DNA of 64,000 nt from SXRF01 sp039808985 (GTDB lineage: Bacteria; Pseudomonadota; Alphaproteobacteria; Rickettsiales; SXRF01): assembly GCA_039808985.1 (NCBI GenBank), contig JBDHUC010000001.1, positions 1-64,000 on the forward strand. Direction: 5' to 3'. Made by a program: the position numbers and the translations under genes. The notes beneath the pieces are model-generated. The model was not told the DNA's origin. It saw only the letters and a list, made by a program, of their open reading frames with translations, and did not search any database. This document shows, piece after piece, positions 17,483 through 26,337 of the stretch; positions within the stretch are counted from its first letter, which is position 1; the number at the start of each line of letters is the position of its first letter.

Positions 17483-19354
17483 TTATGCCGCCAAACTTTT
17501 CTCCACGAAACTCTGAAGGCGTCGGGTGAAGGCTGCCGGGTCGGTTATTTCCTCGCCTTCTAATATCCGCGCCTGATCGAACAGCAGCCATACCGCATCA
17601 TCTATATTGGCTTCCGGTTTTTCGGCAAGGTGCCGGATTATCGGGTGTTTGGGGTTTATCTCCAGTATTTTGGCAGCGGCAGCGGCGATTTGCTTCTGTT
17701 CAATCAGGAAGCGCTCCAGGCGGAAATCCATTCCCCCTTCTTTCGTTGCAAGGCATACGGCGCTGTTTCCAAGTTTCTGAGTGGTCCGCACCTCGCTTAC
17801 CGAATTTCCAAGTATTTCCTTGATGCGCTGGCAGAGCTTATCTACATCCTCACGCGGCGCTTCCGGTTTTTCTTCTTTTGCTTCCGGTTTTCCGCTTTTG
17901 ATATTTTCGAGATTAATATCAGCCCTGGTTACGGATTTGAACTGTTTGCCCTTATATTCATGCACCACATTTACCCAGAAATCATCAACATGGTCATTAA
18001 GCAATAACACCTCAATACCGCGAGAAGTGAAACCTTCAAGCTGCGGGCTTTGGCGTAAAGTATTGAGGTTTTCGCCAGTCAGGTAGAAAATATTTTCCTG
18101 TCCTTCTTTCATACGTGAAATATAAGCATCCAGGCTGGTTAAATTATCATCGCTGTTATTGCTGGAATGGAAGCGGCATACATCAAGCAATTGTTCACGC
18201 GGACTATAGGCCTCGCACAATCCCTCTTTCAAAACTGCGCCAAAATTTTTCCAGAATGATTTATATTCATCTTCGCTATTTTCGGCTTTTTTCTTAAGTT
18301 CGGTGAGGAATTTTTTGGTCAGTGCTTCTTTGATCTTAGCAAGCATTGGGTTGTGTTGCAGCGTTTCGCGGCTGATATTCAGCGGCAGGTCTTCGGAATC
18401 TACAACGCCGCGTAAAAAACGCAGGTAAGCCGGTACAAGGTCGGCATGTTCCTCGGTTATGAATACGCGCTTAACATAGAGCTTTAAGCGGGTTTTGCGC
18501 TCTGGCTGGTAAAGATCCATCGGCTTGCTTGAGGGTGCGAAAAGCAGGCTGGTATATTCAAGTTTTCCCTCGGCCTTGTTATGCAAAACCATCCATGGCT
18601 CATCTGGCATGTGGGAAACATGATGGTAGAATTCCTTGTATTGCTCTGGCGTAACTTCGCTTTTAGGGCGCATCCACAGGGCTGATCCGGTATTGACCTG
18701 CTGAGGGTTTTTATCCTCATCCAGCAAATATATAGGGAAGGAAATATGGTCGGAATAGGTTTGGATTATGTGGCGTATGCGGAAGCTGTCAATATAGTCA
18801 TCGGAGCCTTCCTTGAGATGTAATGTTATTTTTGTTCCCCGTGGCGACTTGGCGGCGGGTTTTACAGTGAACTCGCCAATTCCGTCTGATTCCCAGAGGA
18901 AGGATTCCTTTGAACCGGCGCGGGTGGAAATTACTGAAATTTTATCGGCTACCATGAATGATGAATAAAAACCAACCCCGAACTGGCCGATAAGCGGCAT
19001 GTCCTTCTTGTCATCGCCGGTTATTTTACTTGCAAACTCCTGGGTGCCTGACCTGGCGATAGTTCCCAGATTGGCGATTAATTCGTCACGGCTCATGCCG
19101 ATGCCGTTATCGCTGATGCTTAGCAATTTATTCTCGGAGTCTATATCTATGGTAATGGCATAATTAGTATCATCTCCGGCTAATTCCGGCTCGGTTATTG
19201 CGGCGTAGCGCAGCTTGTCACACGCATCGGAAGAGTTGGAAATCAACTCACGCAGGAATATATCCTTATTAGTATATAAGGAATGGATCATTAATTGCAG
19301 GACTTTGGTTATTTCAGCGCTGAATTTAAGTTTTTCTTCATTTTTTTTAGTCAT
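17483..19354 (-). CDS. htpG: Molecular chaperone HtpG (Hsp90)
   Basis: Cytoplasmic ATP-dependent chaperone, 623 residues, full length. GHKL ATPase domain with ELISNSSDACDKLR, DNGIGM, GTIARSGT and GQFGVGFYS; middle domain with LYVKRVFI and GVVDSEDLPLNISRE. The C-terminal dimerisation domain is complete. It stands alone between ribosomal genes and a secreted ankyrin gene. A sigma70-like promoter is seen upstream on its strand. Confidence 0.97.
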   Translation of the reverse strand: MTKKNEEKLKFSAEITKVLQLMIHSLYTNKDIFLRELISNSSDACDKLRYAAITEPELAGDDTNYAITIDIDSENKLLSISDNGIGMSRDELIANLGTIARSGTQEFASKITGDDKKDMPLIGQFGVGFYSSFMVADKISVISTRAGSKESFLWESDGIGEFTVKPAAKSPRGTKITLHLKEGSDDYIDSFRIRHIIQTYSDHISFPIYLLDEDKNPQQVNTGSALWMRPKSEVTPEQYKEFYHHVSHMPDEPWMVLHNKAEGKLEYTSLLFAPSSKPMDLYQPERKTRLKLYVKRVFITEEHADLVPAYLRFLRGVVDSEDLPLNISRETLQHNPMLAKIKEALTKKFLTELKKKAENSEDEYKSFWKNFGAVLKEGLCEAYSPREQLLDVCRFHSSNNSDDNLTSLDAYISRMKEGQENIFYLTGENLNTLRQSPQLEGFTSRGIEVLLLNDHVDDFWVNVVHEYKGKQFKSVTRADINLENIKSGKPEAKEEKPEAPREDVDKLCQRIKEILGNSVSEVRTTQKLGNSAVCLATKEGGMDFRLERFLIEQKQIAAAAAKILEINPKHPIIRHLAEKPEANIDDAVWLLFDQARILEGEEITDPAAFTRRLQSFVEKSLAA

Positions 19355-19403
19355 AATTTTTCCTGAGTATGTTATAATGCCTTGAAAAAGTAATTTGTTA
19401 ATT

Positions 19404-19433
19404 TGTATATGGTGTTACTATAAAAAATGTCAA
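19404..19433 (-). promoter_or_regulatory. Candidate promoter of htpG
   Basis: On the minus strand TTGACA (19428-19433) is followed 18 bases later by TATACA (19404-19409), about 50 bases before the htpG ATG. The -35 is preceded by C (CTTGACA), so some heat-shock sigma32 input is conceivable, but no CCCCAT-type -10 is visible. Confidence 0.5.
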
Positions 19434-19536
19434 GATTGCTAAGTTCTACTAAAATTCAAACCCTAGCTTGCTGCAAATGCCTTTTCGCTAAGTTATCTTT
19501 TTGGATGTTAGTAGACTTAAATTGAAGGTATATATT

Positions 19537-20526
19537 ATGAATGGTTTTTTACGGCTTTTGACTATTGTAATAATGGGATTATGCGCTTCAGCGCAGGCCG
19601 CTGATACGCATACTGGAAGTGCAGCGAAATCAGCGCGCAGCGAAGTTGTTTACCGCACCAACCTGGGCCGGGCATCTGATGTTAAGATATTAATTCAGCA
19701 GGGCGCATCGGCTAATGAAACCAATGATGCGGGAGTGCCGCTTATTTCCCTTGCGTCTTCGCGGTCAGACAGTGAGGGGATCGAAATCGTAAAAATGCTG
19801 GTTGGCATTGGCGCCGATGTCAATAAAGTTGATGCCCGTGGCAAAAATGCATTATTTTATGCCGCAAAATCAGGAAATAAGGATATTGTTGAATATCTAC
19901 TGGCCAATAAAATAAATTATTCTGTTACTGACAAATCTGGCAATACTGCGCGTGTCATAGCATATCAGGCTGGCAATAATGAAATAGTCGAGATACTGGA
20001 TAATTTTGTCCGCAGCCAGAATAAGGCTATATTAAAGCAGGGCGAAAACACCAGTAAGGAAATAGAAGAAAAATACAAAGCCTATAATGAGGCGGTTTCT
20101 GAGCAGAATAAAAAAATTCAGGAAGAGCAAGCAAAAAAGAGCATGTCTGAAGAAGATATGATTAAAGACACAGTAAAAAAGGCCGCGTTTTCAAGTTGCG
20201 CTGTTACTTACTGGCAGTATTGCTCTTCGATAAAGCAGCCGACAGAGCTTTCGGAAATGGAACTTATAAATAATATATATACGCATAATGGGCATGCGCA
20301 GGAATATTCCGCTGCCCTTATTAATTTACGCCATGTCAGCAAGGATACTGTGCAGAATATCATGTCGGTTTCCAGCGAGGATATTAAATCCCAGCTTTCG
20401 GCCTATGCATCCAATGATGACAGGCGCGATAATGGAGTGGGTACGGTTGATGATATGGAAAAAAGATGTTCGCAAATAGCTGCAAGCTGGAATACGACCG
20501 TAAAAATATCATCGCCTGATAAATAG
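19537..20526 (+). CDS. Exported ankyrin-repeat protein
   Basis: 329 residues. The signal peptide (MNGFLRLLTIVIMGLCASAQA, cleavage after AQA) is followed by about four ankyrin repeats at roughly 45-165, recognisable from ASDVKILIQQGASANETND, IVKMLVGIGADVNKVDARG and GNKDIVEYLLANKINYSVTDKSGNT. A Lys/Glu-rich coiled-coil-like linker (about 170-215) and an unrecognised C-terminal domain with three cysteines follow. The ATG at 19537 has GAAGG 9 bases upstream; a TTG at 19501 is less likely. The protein is predicted to be periplasmic or secreted, so a host target is possible but unproven. Confidence 0.82.
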   Translation: MNGFLRLLTIVIMGLCASAQAADTHTGSAAKSARSEVVYRTNLGRASDVKILIQQGASANETNDAGVPLISLASSRSDSEGIEIVKMLVGIGADVNKVDARGKNALFYAAKSGNKDIVEYLLANKINYSVTDKSGNTARVIAYQAGNNEIVEILDNFVRSQNKAILKQGENTSKEIEEKYKAYNEAVSEQNKKIQEEQAKKSMSEEDMIKDTVKKAAFSSCAVTYWQYCSSIKQPTELSEMELINNIYTHNGHAQEYSAALINLRHVSKDTVQNIMSVSSEDIKSQLSAYASNDDRRDNGVGTVDDMEKRCSQIAASWNTTVKISSPDK

Positions 20527-20563
20527 AGGTTTAGTAGTTAGTGATAAGTGGTAAGTAGTGTTT

Positions 20564-20590
20564 GATGCCTCCGGATGGCGGTTCCGGCAT
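20564..20590 (-). repeat. Repeat family A, partial copy
   Basis: GATGCCTCCGGATGGCGGTT and CCGGCAT give only the second hairpin of family A, inverted. The reverse complement also carries CAAATGCAATTGCCATGC (about 20592-20610), which follows copy 1 at 16653. It starts the 343-base gene-free gap 20527-20869, which is otherwise filled by the next two repeats and tRNA-Gly flank. Confidence 0.6.
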
Positions 20591-20630
20591 AATAGCATGG
20601 CAATTGCATTTGGCTTTCGCTGGATGTGTC

Positions 20631-20720
20631 GTCATCCTGCGAATTGCAATAGCAATTGCGCAGGATCTCAGAATTATTGATGGAGAACCTGTGCTACGGC
20701 TTCGCCGTCCACAGGATGAC
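20631..20720. repeat. Repeat family B copy
   Basis: CATCCTGCGAATTGCAATAG with AATTGCGCAGGATCTCAGAA forms a hairpin (ATCCTGCG...CGCAGGAT), followed by ATTATTGATGG and a second hairpin (CCTGTG-CTACGGCTTCGCCGTC-CACAGGAT). Family members are at 16500, 39446 and, more distantly, 45768. Confidence 0.7.
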
Positions 20721-20725
20721 AAGAA

Positions 20726-20790
20726 CCCCGCTGCATAGCGGGGTCTGGGGCTTAGACCTAATGCCGGATACCGCCATCCGGCGGCATGAC
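20726..20790 (+). repeat. Repeat family A copy 2
   Basis: CCCCGC-TGCATA-GCGGGG, then TCTGGGGCTTAGACCTAATG and CCGGATACCGCCATCCGG, ending GGCATGAC. Same order and orientation as copy 1. Confidence 0.8.
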
Positions 20791-20869
20791 AGGATGGAGA
20801 AAATATCAAATGCAATCGGCGCTGGCCGATCCCATATTTTTATTTAAGAGTCTGATAATTATAAATAAT

Positions 20870-20944
<75 letters not shown>

Positions 20945-21059
20945 TCGACGGAAATACCGGGTAATGAGGAAGTGGATAATATGCATTCTTTTCTCTTTTG
21001 CAAGTCTTTACTTTACATAAAAAACAATGATAGAGTGCTTTTATTGAAAAAAGGATGAT

Positions 21060-21245
21060 ATGACCAAGCTTGACCCTAAACTTCTGGAAGTCCTGGTGTG
21101 CCCCCTGTCAAAGGGAAGGCTGCATTATGATGTTGAAAAACAAGAACTGGTCAGTGAAAAATCTGGCCTTGCTTACCCGGTGCGCGATGGCATACCTATA
21201 ATGCTGGTAGAAGAAGCCCGCAGGCTGGACAGCGCACAAAATTGA
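21060..21245 (+). CDS. Trm112/UPF0434-family small zinc-ribbon-like protein
   Basis: 61 residues. LLEVLVCPLSKGRLHYD and SGLAYPVRDGIPIMLVEEAR match the Trm112/YcaR family, small partners of methyltransferases. Only one cysteine remains (C14), so the zinc site of eukaryotic Trm112 is not present, as usual in bacterial members. AAGGA lies 6 bases before the ATG. A lipoprotein gene follows after 26 bases. Confidence 0.9.
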   Translation: MTKLDPKLLEVLVCPLSKGRLHYDVEKQELVSEKSGLAYPVRDGIPIMLVEEARRLDSAQN

Positions 21246-21271
21246 AATTTGATATTAACATTGGAGCTGCT

Positions 21272-21412
21272 ATGAAAAAAATATTATTGGTTTCGCTTTT
21301 ATTTGTTGGCCTTGCAGGCTGCTCAAACCCGCGTCCTGACCTTAAAAGCCCATGCGTAGGAGCTGAGGGCAGCCCTTGTGAACGCCGCGCGCCTGTAAAT
21401 AACAACGCTTAG
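21272..21412 (+). CDS. Very small lipoprotein
   Basis: 46 residues. A signal peptide MKKILLVSLLFVGLAGC with lipobox LAGC (Cys17) is followed by a short mature part with NPRPDLKSPCVGAEGSPCER; two further cysteines flank VGAEGSP and could form a small disulfide loop. TTGGAGC before the ATG supports translation. Function not assigned; similar mini-lipoproteins with an SPCVG...SPC motif recur in alphaproteobacteria as far as I recall, and a VirB7-like role cannot be excluded. Convergent with the ATPase gene, 11 bases apart. Confidence 0.75.
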   Translation: MKKILLVSLLFVGLAGCSNPRPDLKSPCVGAEGSPCERRAPVNNNA

Positions 21413-21423
21413 GATGCTGCGTT

Positions 21424-23091
21424 TTATTCGCCTGATTGCCTTGTAATCTTGGCTACTTCAGCTTCCGTAAGCGCTGCGTTACGCACTCCTTCAGGGCCTG
21501 ACAGCCATACCAGCGAAAGGTTTTTAGGGTCGCGTGCGAATACACGTTCCTCAGTTATCATCCCGAGGTTTGGTGGTATATTGTTTTTGGCAAGACCGGC
21601 AACAACATATTGCCCCTCGCGGTACATGCCTATAATAATGCGTGGGCGATCAATAAAAGCCTGGGCACCGCCAAGGTGATTTATTACCTCGCTCATTGAT
21701 TTAGGCGAAACTCCCCTTTGTAAATGATGGACAACGAGAACAGCGGCATTCTTTTGCACCGCGAAATTTTCGATAGCATCAAAAAACTTATTTACAGTGT
21801 TACTGTCATTTTCATCGCCACCCAGGTATTTCCTTGAAGGGTCGATTATAACAAGCGGTACATCCGGAATTTTTTGCAGGTAACGCAGATGGTGCTCGAA
21901 AGTTACGCCTTCGCCGAAATCGGTACGCTGGAAAAGTAGGCGGGCAGCCTTGAAATCCGGGTCTATCATGGTTGACCTGGCATTAAATATCTGTGGTCCG
22001 TCTTCGCCGGAGAAATATATATTTATGCCATTGCATTGCGAGATGTTTAAAGGCTGGCCAAGCCATTTTGGCGCTTCCTGTCCATCTTCATAATCGGTGG
22101 AAGCCATGGCTGCCAATTGGTGCGTTAGTGAACTGCGGCCACTGCTGTTTGCGCCAGCAAGCAGGGCGACTGACCCGCGCGGCAAAATGCCGGGAACAAT
22201 AAACTCAAATAAATCTTTGGCCTCAATATGGGTATCTGCCTTTTTTGAGCCGGTTGCGTCGAACAGGTTGATGTCACGCGCAACGAGGTTAAAGAAACGC
22301 AGGTTTTTTTCTATGTTATTGGGGTTATTCCCGAATTTCTGATATAGCGAGTGAAGTTTATCGTACGCTTTCCAGCATTTGCTGGAGTTATATATGCTTT
22401 GTCCGGTGATGGCGTTGTTTTTAATGAATTCCTTATCCAGCTTTGCTCCTTGCGGAAACATGGTTGCTATATGCGGCTGCTCAAACAATCCGTTATTTGT
22501 AAGATATGCAATCCCTGACAGGAAATATGATTTTTCATATTGCTCGCTCTTCATGTCGATTATTTCATATAGTTCATAGCAGCAATTCACTGTTTTCCCA
22601 TCTGGTTTTACGGGCTGCGCAGTATCGCAAAACGCAACCGCCTTTATTCCGGCAAACTGGCTTATGCCGCGTTGGAAAATGCCGGAAAATACTCCCATGC
22701 TCGTAAGCCTTTCGATAGGCATAGTGCTTAAAACGTCAATGCCGAGGCTTAAAGCAGTTGTCCATACTATACCGGAGCCGACAGGAATATATTTGTCATC
22801 GCTCTCTTTGCGGTGAACTATCGGATTTAACAGCAATGGGCTATTGGGGAGGCGGCCATTATTATAATGTTCTATGACCATGTTAATTGCTGCTTGCGTA
22901 TCATTGGGGCCGAACCAGAAATTAATACCGGCTTCTTTGGTGCGGAAAGGTATCTGTTCGGCATTAGTGTAGAGGCACATATATCCGTCCAGGCCAACAT
23001 TATGATGTGCTGCCCAGATAAGGTTTAATTCCTGCATTAATGAATCGGTTATTTTATTTAGTGATACGCTCATAATTTCTTTTATTTTCAT
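21424..23091 (-). CDS. RepA/DnaB-like AAA ATPase with unrecognised N-terminal domain
   Basis: 555 residues. The C-terminal half (about 295-540) is a RecA-fold ATPase of the RSF1010-RepA type: Walker A-like GANSSGRSSL, SGEDGPQIF, PLVIIDPSRKYLGGDEND (Walker B) and LVVHHLQRG. The usual Lys of Walker A is Arg (GRSS). The N-terminal 290 residues are not recognised; they contain VWTTALSLGIDVLS and several cysteines and could be a primase-like or DNA-binding part. Start may be 23073 (MSVSLNKI) instead of 23091; neither has a clear ribosome site. It is divergent from addB. It may serve a plasmid, phage or integrated-element replication function or DNA repair. Confidence 0.65.
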   Translation of the reverse strand: MKIKEIMSVSLNKITDSLMQELNLIWAAHHNVGLDGYMCLYTNAEQIPFRTKEAGINFWFGPNDTQAAINMVIEHYNNGRLPNSPLLLNPIVHRKESDDKYIPVGSGIVWTTALSLGIDVLSTMPIERLTSMGVFSGIFQRGISQFAGIKAVAFCDTAQPVKPDGKTVNCCYELYEIIDMKSEQYEKSYFLSGIAYLTNNGLFEQPHIATMFPQGAKLDKEFIKNNAITGQSIYNSSKCWKAYDKLHSLYQKFGNNPNNIEKNLRFFNLVARDINLFDATGSKKADTHIEAKDLFEFIVPGILPRGSVALLAGANSSGRSSLTHQLAAMASTDYEDGQEAPKWLGQPLNISQCNGINIYFSGEDGPQIFNARSTMIDPDFKAARLLFQRTDFGEGVTFEHHLRYLQKIPDVPLVIIDPSRKYLGGDENDSNTVNKFFDAIENFAVQKNAAVLVVHHLQRGVSPKSMSEVINHLGGAQAFIDRPRIIIGMYREGQYVVAGLAKNNIPPNLGMITEERVFARDPKNLSLVWLSGPEGVRNAALTEAEVAKITRQSGE

Positions 23092-23146
23092 TATGGTTAT
23101 TATAAAAACTATAGATTAGTTATAACCTTTAAAGGGTTAAAATACC

Positions 23147-26044
23147 ATGAATTCAACCGTTAATTGTTATACTATCCAGCCGGAAGCAAGGTTTCTTACA
23201 AGCCTGGCCAGTTATGTGCTGGAAAAATATGATACAGCAAATTATAAAAAAATACTAATATTATTGCCAAACCGCCGTTCCTGCCGCGCGCTTCGTGATG
23301 CTTTCCTCGAATGTAGCGGCGGAAAGCCAATGCTTTTGCCAAAAATACAACCTATCGGTGAAATTGAAGAGGAGGTTTTCTTTTTTGCGTTAGGAAATGA
23401 AAAAATACCAAAAATTCAAGCAATTGATCCAGTGCGCCGCCATTTTTTACTAATGCGGCTTATAATGCAGTTCCAGCAGGTGAGCGCTAAGCAGGCTTCA
23501 GAGCTGGTAAGGCAACTCGTTAAATTCATGGATGAGGTTAATATCCATGGCCTGACTTATGATCGCCTTGATTCATTGGCTCCGGATAACCTGGCCGCAC
23601 ACTGGCAACAAACCCTGGATTTCCTTAATATTATTTCCAGGCAATGGCCCATGGTTTTGCGCGAGGAAGGGGTGGTGGATATTATCAGCCACAGAAACCA
23701 GATGCTTATGGCCCTTGGCGAATTATGGAAAAAAACACCGCCTGATTATACAGTTATTGCAGCCGGTTCAACCGGAAGCCAGCCAGCAACCGCTGAGCTT
23801 TTGAATATTATATCACGGTTGCCAAATGGCATGGTGGTTTTGCCTGCTTTGGACAAGGGAATGGGTGGGCATGAATGGAGCATGGTAGCGCATACCCATC
23901 CGCAATATGCCCTAAAGAAGTTGCTTGAAAAAATGGAAATTACCAGGGAAGATGTTAAATGGTTCGGCAAATACAGGGAAAGTGATAGGGAAAAATATAC
24001 CCGCATTATATTCGCTCCACCGGCTGCAACAACAAACTGGCCTGTTGTCAGCCTTCCTCCGCATGCTGCGCTTGAGGGAATAAAGATAATAGAGTCTGAT
24101 AGTTTGCTGGATGAAGCGCGGATGGTGGCTGTAGCGATGCGCGGAGTATTAGAAACACCATCTAAAACCGCAGCTTTGATAACGCCAGATCGTACGCTGG
24201 CGCGGATGGTTTCAGCGCAGCTTAGGCGCTTTGGCATTATAGTCGATGACTCGGCAGGAAGGCCGCTTTCTACCTCTGCGCCTGCATGTTTCCTGAGGCT
24301 TGTGGTTGAGATGGCGGCAACACGCTATGCGCCATCTTCTTTGCTTGCGGTGCTGCGTCATCCGCTGGCCGCAGCGGGCATGGATACTGCAAAATGCCGC
24401 AAGCTTTCACGCGAAATGGAAATATTATTGCTCCGTGGAATACGGCGAGAGTCAGGCCTTTACGGGCTATTGGAAGCAGCATCCGCAAGCAGTGATGCAA
24501 GCGGCGAACTTGTTTCCCTGCTAAGGGAACTAATGGAAAAATCCGCAGGGTTCGCACAGCTATTCCTGCCACATAGCAACGCTACATTTAAGCAATTGTT
24601 GCAGCAGCATATAGGCTTTGCGCAGTGGCTGGCCACTACTGATACTGAAGCTGGTGAAAAGCGCCTGTGGGCCGGAGATGCAGGGAATGCGCTTGCTGAG
24701 CTTATTGCTGGCTGGGATATGCAGGCGGAAATATTGCCGGTAATTGATGCTATTACTTATCCAGGGTTATTTGATTCTTTGCTTGGCAGTGAAACTTATA
24801 ATACGCAATTAGGATTGCATCCAAGGCTGCATATATTGGGGCCTTTGGAGGCTCGGCTGCAAAGCTATGATCTTATTATCATGGGAAGCCTGAATGAAGG
24901 AACATGGCCTAGAAAAAATCAGCCGGACCCATGGATGAGCCGACCACAGCGCGAGGCTTTCGGGCTGCCTCCTGCTGATATGGTTATAGGGCAGGGGGCG
25001 CATGATTTTGTTATGCATCTTTCCAACCCGGAAGTTTTGCTTACCAGGGCGCGTAAGGTTGATGGTGTCCCGTCAATAGCTTCGCGCTGGCTGGTTCGGA
25101 TAAAGACTTTGCTGGAAGCAAGGGCCACGGAGCAATTTTCTAAAATGAACGATGATTCATACTATCTGGACGCTAAAAGCATTATGGAAAAGGCTGCCCA
25201 GATAGAAGAAATAAAAGCTCCGATGCCAACGCCGCCGCTTGAAGCAAGGCCACGTAAGTTACGGGTTACTGACATTGATATATGGCTTCGTGATCCTTAT
25301 TCGATTTATGCGCGTTACATACTTGGTTTGCACAAGCTTGATGAAATAGACAGGGAGCCGGGAGCTTCGGATTTTGGCAATATTGTGCATAAGGCGCTGG
25401 AAAATTTCACGCGGCTATTCCCGGATGAATTGCCTGGTGATGCTTATGAGCAGTTAATCGGCTGTGGGCGGGATGCTTTTTCCGGTTTTATCGACAGGCC
25501 TTCTGTTGCAAGCCTCTGGTGGCCGAGGTTTGTTGCAATGGCGGGATGGTTTTTAGGGCAGGAGCAGGAAAGGCGGAAATTTGCAGAATCCATATATAGC
25601 GAAGTTAAGGCAAGCTGGAATTTTTCGGTCGATGGCAGGGAATTTGGTTTAAGGACCCGCATTGATAGAATAGAAAAATTGCGCACCAGAGGTTACGCGC
25701 TTATTGATTATAAAACCGGAACTGTGCCAAGCAAGCGTGATATTGAAAAAGGAGCTTCCAACCAGTTGCCGCTTGAAGCTTTAATAGTGCAAAATGGTAA
25801 GCTTCCGCCGTCAATTAGTAATGCGGCAGTTGTGCAAATGGAATATTGGAAACTTTCGGGCAGCGAAACTAAATGTGAGGTATCGCAGGTTAATGCCGAT
25901 GCAGAAGAAGCGCGTAAAATGCTTGAAGGGTTGGTGCGAAAATTTGACGATGAAAAAACGCCTTACAATGCCCAGTCCGAAGGGGTGATGCTACGCTATA
26001 ATGATTATGAGCATCTGACCCGCAGGAAAGAATGGGGCGGTTAG
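23147..26044 (+). CDS. addB: AddB, helicase-nuclease subunit of the AddAB double-strand-break repair complex
   Basis: 965 residues, normal for alphaproteobacterial AddB. Inactive helicase-like part (ILILLPNRRSCRALRDAF near the start, IIMGSLNEGTWPRK about 580) and C-terminal RecB-like nuclease domain from about 710: DPYSIYARYILGL, GNIVHKALE, then the catalytic LIDYKTG (about 854-860) and Q/E-rich QLPLEALIV. Works with AddA to resect ends for RecA. Here addA is not directly downstream: an 830-base gap with repeats and an opposite-strand gene separates them. Confidence 0.93.
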   Translation: MNSTVNCYTIQPEARFLTSLASYVLEKYDTANYKKILILLPNRRSCRALRDAFLECSGGKPMLLPKIQPIGEIEEEVFFFALGNEKIPKIQAIDPVRRHFLLMRLIMQFQQVSAKQASELVRQLVKFMDEVNIHGLTYDRLDSLAPDNLAAHWQQTLDFLNIISRQWPMVLREEGVVDIISHRNQMLMALGELWKKTPPDYTVIAAGSTGSQPATAELLNIISRLPNGMVVLPALDKGMGGHEWSMVAHTHPQYALKKLLEKMEITREDVKWFGKYRESDREKYTRIIFAPPAATTNWPVVSLPPHAALEGIKIIESDSLLDEARMVAVAMRGVLETPSKTAALITPDRTLARMVSAQLRRFGIIVDDSAGRPLSTSAPACFLRLVVEMAATRYAPSSLLAVLRHPLAAAGMDTAKCRKLSREMEILLLRGIRRESGLYGLLEAASASSDASGELVSLLRELMEKSAGFAQLFLPHSNATFKQLLQQHIGFAQWLATTDTEAGEKRLWAGDAGNALAELIAGWDMQAEILPVIDAITYPGLFDSLLGSETYNTQLGLHPRLHILGPLEARLQSYDLIIMGSLNEGTWPRKNQPDPWMSRPQREAFGLPPADMVIGQGAHDFVMHLSNPEVLLTRARKVDGVPSIASRWLVRIKTLLEARATEQFSKMNDDSYYLDAKSIMEKAAQIEEIKAPMPTPPLEARPRKLRVTDIDIWLRDPYSIYARYILGLHKLDEIDREPGASDFGNIVHKALENFTRLFPDELPGDAYEQLIGCGRDAFSGFIDRPSVASLWWPRFVAMAGWFLGQEQERRKFAESIYSEVKASWNFSVDGREFGLRTRIDRIEKLRTRGYALIDYKTGTVPSKRDIEKGASNQLPLEALIVQNGKLPPSISNAAVVQMEYWKLSGSETKCEVSQVNADAEEARKMLEGLVRKFDDEKTPYNAQSEGVMLRYNDYEHLTRRKEWGG

Positions 26045-26061
26045 GTTCTAGGTTTTGGTGT

Positions 26062-26227
26062 TAGAGCATTTTCCATTTAATCGTGCGTGTTGTTATCCTT
26101 CGCCTCATGTACTAACAAAATCCGCATGCGGGATTTTGTAATTTACAAAAAGCAAATCCCACATGTGGATTTGCTGTGTACACTTCGCCTCGGATGCCTA
26201 ACGCACAACTAAAGCGAAAACGCTCTA
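26062..26227. repeat. 166-bp inverted-repeat element (MITE-like) with two nested hairpins
   Basis: The ends match in inverted orientation: TAGAGCATTTTCCATTTAAT plus CGTGCGT on the left against TAGAGCGTTTTCGCTTTAGT plus TGTGCGT read from the right, about 22 of 27 identical. Inside are two perfect stems: ACAAAATCC (26115-26123) with GGATTTTGT (26131-26139), and GCAAATCC (26152-26159) with GGATTTGC (26167-26174). Motif TAGAGCATTTTC also occurs alone at 1576 and 58408. It encodes nothing. It sits just after addB. Confidence 0.75.
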
Positions 26228-26243
26228 GCAAGTTAGGGTTTGA

Positions 26244-26310
26244 ATGCCGCCGGATGGCGGTATCCGGCATTAAGCCTAAGCCCCAGACCCCGCAATAAAT
26301 GCGGGGTGAC
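26244..26310 (-). repeat. Repeat family A copy 3 (inverted)
   Basis: Reading the minus strand gives CCCCGC-ATTTATT-GCGGGG, TCTGGGGCTTAGGCTTAATG, CCGGATACCGCCATCCGG and GGCAT, nearly identical to copies 1 and 2. It lies 17 bases after the inverted-repeat element and before the rcdA-like gene. No gene is seen in 26045-26337. Confidence 0.8.
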
Positions 26311-26337
26311 AGGTGGCGGTTGCGCGACTGTTGTTGC

